A stretch of DNA of 64,000 nt from contig OZ241903.1 in NCBI GenBank assembly GCA_965203635.1, positions 1,984,001 through 2,048,000 on the forward strand, given 5' to 3'. Positions 61,901 through 64,000 of this stretch are shown piece by piece (the stretch's first letter is position 1; each line of letters opens with the position of its first letter). This DNA is from Aldehydirespirator sp965203635. Lineage in GTDB: Bacteria; Actinomycetota; Acidimicrobiia; Acidimicrobiales; Aldehydirespiratoraceae. Both the position numbers and the translations under genes were made by a program. A model generated the notes under the pieces. That model saw nothing but the letters and a program-made list of their open reading frames with translations. It ran no database searches and was not told where the DNA came from.

Positions 61901-64000
61901 ATCGCGTCGAGGGTGAGCGTCACGGTGACGCTGTCGCCCTCGTCGACCTCATAGGCGCTCTCGGCGAAGCTGACCGACACGGTCTGCCCGTCGCTTTCGT
62001 CGTCGTCGGTGATCGACACCGTCGCGGCGGTGGTGTCGCCCGCGGTGACGCTCGCGGGCAGCGGCCCGAACCCCAGCAGCAGGCTCTCGTCGTCGTCGTC
62101 GGCGACGTCGTCTGTGGTGCGCACGGTGAAGGTGGCCGCGGTCTCGCCGGGCTCGAAGGTGACATGGCCGGGCACCCCCGAATAGTCCGCGGCGGTCGCG
62201 CCGCCCTGGGGAGCGACCGTGATCGGCACCTCCACTTCGCGGTCGGGATCAGCCGACAGGTTCACCGTCACCGTGACGCTGTCGCCCTCGGTCACCGAAT
62301 ACGTCGCCGCAGCGAAGCTGGCGCGCACCTCAGGTATCGCCCGCTCGCTGGCGCGCACCTCGATCTGGTACAGGTTCCCGCCGCGGAGCTCCCAGCCGGG
62401 CTGCGAGCCGACATCGAAGTCCGTGTTGGGGGTGCCGGGAATCCATATGGTGGTGCTGCCGCGGTTGGAGTCGAACTTGAGCTTGAGCCGGTAGACGGTG
62501 TCGGGCAACAGCTCGGTCCCCGCCGGCGCGCTCAGCGTCTGCACGCCGCTCAAGCGCTGGAGAAACGAGAGAGACGGCAGGGTGAGGTCGGCGACCTTGG
62601 TGCCGTCCTGGCGGACGATGCTCGCGTCCAGCGCGAACGAGTCGCTATAGGAGATGCCGGTGTCGGCCGCGTCGGGGTGCGAGAAGCGCACCCTGACCGA
62701 GTCCAGGTCATAGCCCGAGGGATGACTGCCTGTCCTGAACCCGACATGCCGCGAGACAGGAATGCCCTGCGGCGACTGCACGCCGCCACCCACATTCACG
62801 AACCGCACGTCGGTCAACGACTCCCTGCCCGAGACGGTCTGGCCGAGGTTGCGGATCATCACCAGGCTGCTGTTGATCGTGACCGTCGTCGAGGCGGGGG
62901 TGCCCGAGGTCACTCCCGTGGGCAGGGTCCCGAAGCTGAGCCGCACCCAGTCGCCGTCGTCGGCGTCGGTGTCGTCGGTGGCTGAGAGCACCACGGTGGC
63001 GGTGCGCTGGCCGGCCCCGAAGTTCAGGCTGGTCCCCGACAGGCTGTAATCGTCGGTGCCGGTGCTCGATGACCGCGTGGTGGTGACCGGAACAGTCACG
63101 GTCCGCTCGGGATCGTCGGACAGGGTGGCGCTGAGGACGACGCTTGCGCCCTCGGCCACATAATGCCGGCTCTGGTCCCAGCTCACCGTCACCGAGTCGG
63201 GTGCGTCGTTGTCGTCCAGCCGCACCGTCGCTGTGTCCGCCACGCCGTCCGCGGACACCCGCAGCGGCAGATCCCCGAACCCCAACAACAGCGACTCGCC
63301 GTCGTCGTCTTCGCTGTCATCGGTCGCGGTCACCGTGAAGGTCGTGTCGGTCTCGCCCGACGCGAACGTGACGCTCTCAGGAACCCCCGAAAAATCAGCA
63401 TCCGAAGCACCACCCCGCTTGCGCACCGTGATCGGCACCACCACCTCGCGCCCGGGGTCACGCGACAGGCTCACCCCGACCTCGACCTCTTCGCCCTCCA
63501 CCGCACCGAAGCTCCCCCCGCTGGTGAACCCCACACGCACCGCCACACCGTCAAAGATCGACACGGTCGCCTCGGTGGTGTCGCCTGCCTCTAACCCATC
63601 GGGCAGCGTTCCCAGCGACAGCAGCACCCCCTCTCCTGGATCGCTCACCCCGTCATCGACCGCCGCCAACGCGAACTGCGCCCGCTCGTCGCCCGCGCTG
63701 AAGCTCACACTGGCAGGCACCACAAAATCAGCAGCCGACGCGCCGCCCAACGGCGTCGCCGTGATCGGCACCACAAAATCGGCCTCAGACGCCAGATCCA
63801 GACGCAGATCCACCACCGCCGACCCGCCCTCCACCGCCAGATACGAATCGGCCGCGAACTCCACACGCGAACGAAAATCACGCGTCACGCCGTTCACCGC
63901 CATCAACACCCTGCCCGTACGCCAAGCAGCATCACCCCACGACTCATGCCCCCCCAGCGCCAACGACCCCGACCGCACAGCCCACCCCGACGCGGCGCCC
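55942..64000 (-). CDS. Giant Calx-beta repeat surface protein (N terminus beyond the right edge)
   Basis: At least 2,685 aa visible; the frame is open to the window end and the first residues match the middle of an internal repeat, so the true start lies outside. About 15 Calx-beta domains can be counted, each with YxVxEGxSVxVxVxLSxDPxR-type strands, GASAADYSGVP-type turns and a final ITDDD/DDNDA acidic motif, implying calcium binding. Three types of non-Calx module are interspersed: one near 62880 and 58290, one near 60645, one near 59798 (the partial one at the right edge). Two prepeptidase-like C-terminal domains occupy 56700-55942. A block of about 1,530 codons recurs. No anchor motif at the C terminus. 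Convergent with the propeller gene (47 bp apart). Confidence 0.85.
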   Translation of the reverse strand, partial: GAASGWAVRSGSLALGGHESWGDAAWRTGRVLMAVNGVTRDFRSRVEFAADSYLAVEGGSAVVDLRLDLASEADFVVPITATPLGGASAADFVVPASVSFSAGDERAQFALAAVDDGVSDPGEGVLLSLGTLPDGLEAGDTTEATVSIFDGVAVRVGFTSGGSFGAVEGEEVEVGVSLSRDPGREVVVPITVRKRGGASDADFSGVPESVTFASGETDTTFTVTATDDSEDDDGESLLLGFGDLPLRVSADGVADTATVRLDDNDAPDSVTVSWDQSRHYVAEGASVVLSATLSDDPERTVTVPVTTTRSSSTGTDDYSLSGTSLNFGAGQRTATVVLSATDDTDADDGDWVRLSFGTLPTGVTSGTPASTTVTINSSLVMIRNLGQTVSGRESLTDVRFVNVGGGVQSPQGIPVSRHVGFRTGSHPSGYDLDSVRVRFSHPDAADTGISYSDSFALDASIVRQDGTKVADLTLPSLSFLQRLSGVQTLSAPAGTELLPDTVYRLKLKFDSNRGSTTIWIPGTPNTDFDVGSQPGWELRGGNLYQIEVRASERAIPEVRASFAAATYSVTEGDSVTVTVNLSADPDREVEVPITVAPQGGATAADYSGVPGHVTFEPGETAATFTVRTTDDVADDDDESLLLGFGPLPASVTAGDTTAATVSITDDDESDGQTVSVSFAESAYEVDEGDSVTVTLTLDAIPGRDVRIPITATGQDGATAADYSGVPQHVTIAADRTRASFRFTAAPDGTDDDDESVLLGLGTLPANVQAGGTATATVSIIDDDLALLVANFDQAAHTVTEGGVTPVTITLSDAPERTVTIPLRAIPQGHTTTDDYTVPADVTFQPYQTTATISFIATDDTEDNDNKSAILIFQDLPDDINTGTTAQTHITITDNDTTHVGFGRDGYDVAEGSEVQVVVLLSAPARQQIDVPIEVTAQGGASAADYSGVPQSVTFEIGQSRATFALTAADDDDDDDGESLLIGFGDLPSGVSTDHSEEPSNTTVRLVDDDAPASVEVSFAASAYNVAEGTTVAVEVVLSDDPERELVVPITATPQGDASSADFSVPASVRFEPGQTSAAIEFSASSDTDSDDAEQVELAFGTLPAHATAGSVSTSTVMINEQLVLISNLDQTTSDSADLVTGGTLSRLSVGFVTGSHPAGYDLHSIRALMSHSSVSDSGVPADVDSPLRARIVRGASQVAQLTVPSGALADVVTLAAPAGTKLLAGTEYRVEFWFAADPGQTTVKLPATPSGDADPGAGIGWELSTSPRLQIEVRGSLRAIPEVSVSFAEDAYAVDEGGSVTVTVNLSEDPDREVQVPITAAPQGGTTAADYTGVPDHVTFGPGDTTATFTIAATDDTDDDDNESLLLRFGPLPASVTTGDTTAATVLITDNDTTSEPSGNALVSTLGQSLNGAWVSFGLSEAWAQVFGTGPSLSGVDLESVSVRFQAVHSSARVGVSVWSVDDDFRPASRLFALGSPEGGVVARRVNVFSAPEGTMLDPDSWYAVVVADNGRRQQATQLVLTNSDGVDEGAASGWGVRSGSLWLERHQSWGDAGWFTGRVLMAVNGVTRDFRSRVEFASDSYLAVEGGSAVVELRLDRASEVDFVVPVTATPLGGASAADFVVPASVSFSAGDERAQFALTAVDDGVSDPGEGVLLSLGTLPDGLEAGDTTEATVSIFDGVAVRVGFTSGGSFSAVEGGEVEVGVSLSRDPGREMVVPITVTKQGGASDDDFSGVPESVTFASGETEASFTVTATDDSEDDDGESLLLGFGDLPLRVSADGVADTATVRLDDNDAPDSVTVSWDQSSYYVAEGASVVISATLSDDPERTLSVPVTTTRSSSTGTGDFSLSGTTLSFGAGQRTATVVLSATDDTDADDGDWVRLSFGTLPTGVTSGTPASTTVTINSSLVMVRNLGQTVSGTVSLTDLRFVTVTPCVRPPCSTTLEGVPVARHMDFVTGSHPTGYELDLVRVRFSHSDAANTGIPSVDVPALDASIVRQNGTKVADLTLPPRLFGGALNGIQGLSAPSGTELLPDTVYRLKLLFDSNRGIDERVRIPSTPNTDTDVGSQPGWEFRGEGHFYQIEVRASARAIPEVSVSFTADTYPVDEGDSVTVTVNLSADPDREVQVPITAAPQGGATAADYSGVPDSVTFEPGETAATFTVRTTDDVADDDDESLLLGFGTLPANVTAGDTTAATVSITDDDESDDQTVSVSFAESAYEVDEGDSVTVTLTLDAIPGRDVRIPITATGQDGATAADYSGVPQHVTIAADRTRASFRFAAAPDGTDDDDESVLLALGTLPANVQAGGTATATVSIIDDDLALLVANFDQAAHTVTEGQITPITITLSDAPERTVTIPLRAIPQGDTTTDDYTVPANVTFQPYQTSATVSFIATDDTEDNDNKSAILTFSDLPDDINTGTTAQTHITITDNDTVVTLFEHDLRADVLTDGVAIVDTRAGASTHFRSAIDKPGDVDWFKITLAAGTKYRFALKGLNSTGELTLADPLIIGIYTGPDGYVDGTLAVPLNRRETRTDGVLTQMHYVAAADGDHWIAVRGVEDATGIYDLRVLRVGDDNTHDDPDTTQVISPGLTRRGAIDHPGDVDWYRASLVAGTTYEAAIAPDGGTGPCLDVGVRDADGQQLRRDEKSRQCALTYFTPTQTGDYFFVVYSDSNQSWGYSLTLTESSG
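56711..63900. repeat. 4.6-kb internal near-duplication in the Calx-beta gene
   Basis: TTGTCGGTGATGGTGATGTG occurs at 56711 and 61319 (4,608 bp apart); CGCCGTTCACCGCCATCAAC occurs at 59301 and 63888 (4,587 bp apart). Between these landmarks the module order and most bases agree, with indels in multiples of three. 56711-59310 therefore duplicates 61319-63900, while 59311-61318 is present once in the window. Confidence 0.9.

Noticed and set aside
56911..62985. Plus-strand frames of 300-500 codons opposite the Calx-beta gene
   Set aside because: They are antisense to conserved Calx-beta codons, and their repeats simply reflect the repeats of the real gene.

Overview
The window is GC-rich, densely packed chromosomal DNA. 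Gene content points to an actinobacterium, most likely of the class Acidimicrobiia (inference). Pointers are an S-(hydroxymethyl)mycothiol dehydrogenase (mycothiol is the actinobacterial thiol), a mycobacterial LigB-type ATP-dependent DNA ligase, DUF3039 and DUF2277 proteins, frequent GTG starts, and secreted proteins with Thr/Pro/Val-rich linkers. A free-living or host-associated marine lifestyle is possible but cannot be read directly from the sequence.

Region 1 (1-20.3 kb) is mixed housekeeping and accessory metabolism. It holds the end of a nitronate monooxygenase, a class V aminotransferase, EngB, an Fpg-family glycosylase, a haloalkane dehalogenase, guanine deaminase, threonine aldolase, an AbiEi/DUF559-like protein, a DUF2277 protein, a protein-L-isoaspartate methyltransferase and a propeller-fold protein. 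It continues with mycothiol-dependent formaldehyde dehydrogenase, two alkylation-repair proteins, a peptidoglycan-binding membrane protein, DUF3039, LigB, an ABC-F ATPase, SurE and a Tat/lipoprotein amine oxidase. Two families of dispersed intergenic repeats lie mostly at the 3' ends of these genes: a 47-bp imperfect palindrome that always recurs with a 71-bp period when clustered, and a roughly 40-bp element.

Region 2 (20.4-34.0 kb) is one minus-strand run, purL-purQ-purC-purE-purK-purF-purD-purM-purN-valS, with several 4-bp stop/start overlaps. It covers most of IMP synthesis. PurS is not a separate gene: two PurS-like segments are fused to the N terminus of PurL.

Region 3 (34.1-40.1 kb) holds a membrane metallophosphoesterase, the tail of a lost type I restriction HsdR, a two-gene Panacea-antitoxin/putative-toxin operon, a TrmH-family methyltransferase, an RCK-gated potassium channel, tRNA-Gln(CTG) and tRNA-Glu(CTC), and divergent TetR and IclR regulators. 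The TetR/IclR promoter region carries a 193-bp tandem duplication that creates a truncated leader copy of the TetR start.

Region 4 (40.2-64 kb) is an envelope and extracellular region. It has a lipoprotein with two Cache-like domains, a secreted beta-repeat protein, a 902-aa secreted protein ending in a five-repeat propeller, a lower-GC strip with small ORFs, an MMPL/RND transporter, a 2010-aa secreted protein built as five (sandwich + five propeller repeats) units, and a giant Calx-beta protein of at least 2,685 aa that runs off the right edge and contains a 4.6-kb internal near-duplication. The two propeller proteins share an unnamed domain of about 110 residues. The best candidates for undescribed biology are the Panacea operon, the 71-bp-period palindrome family and this surface-protein locus.
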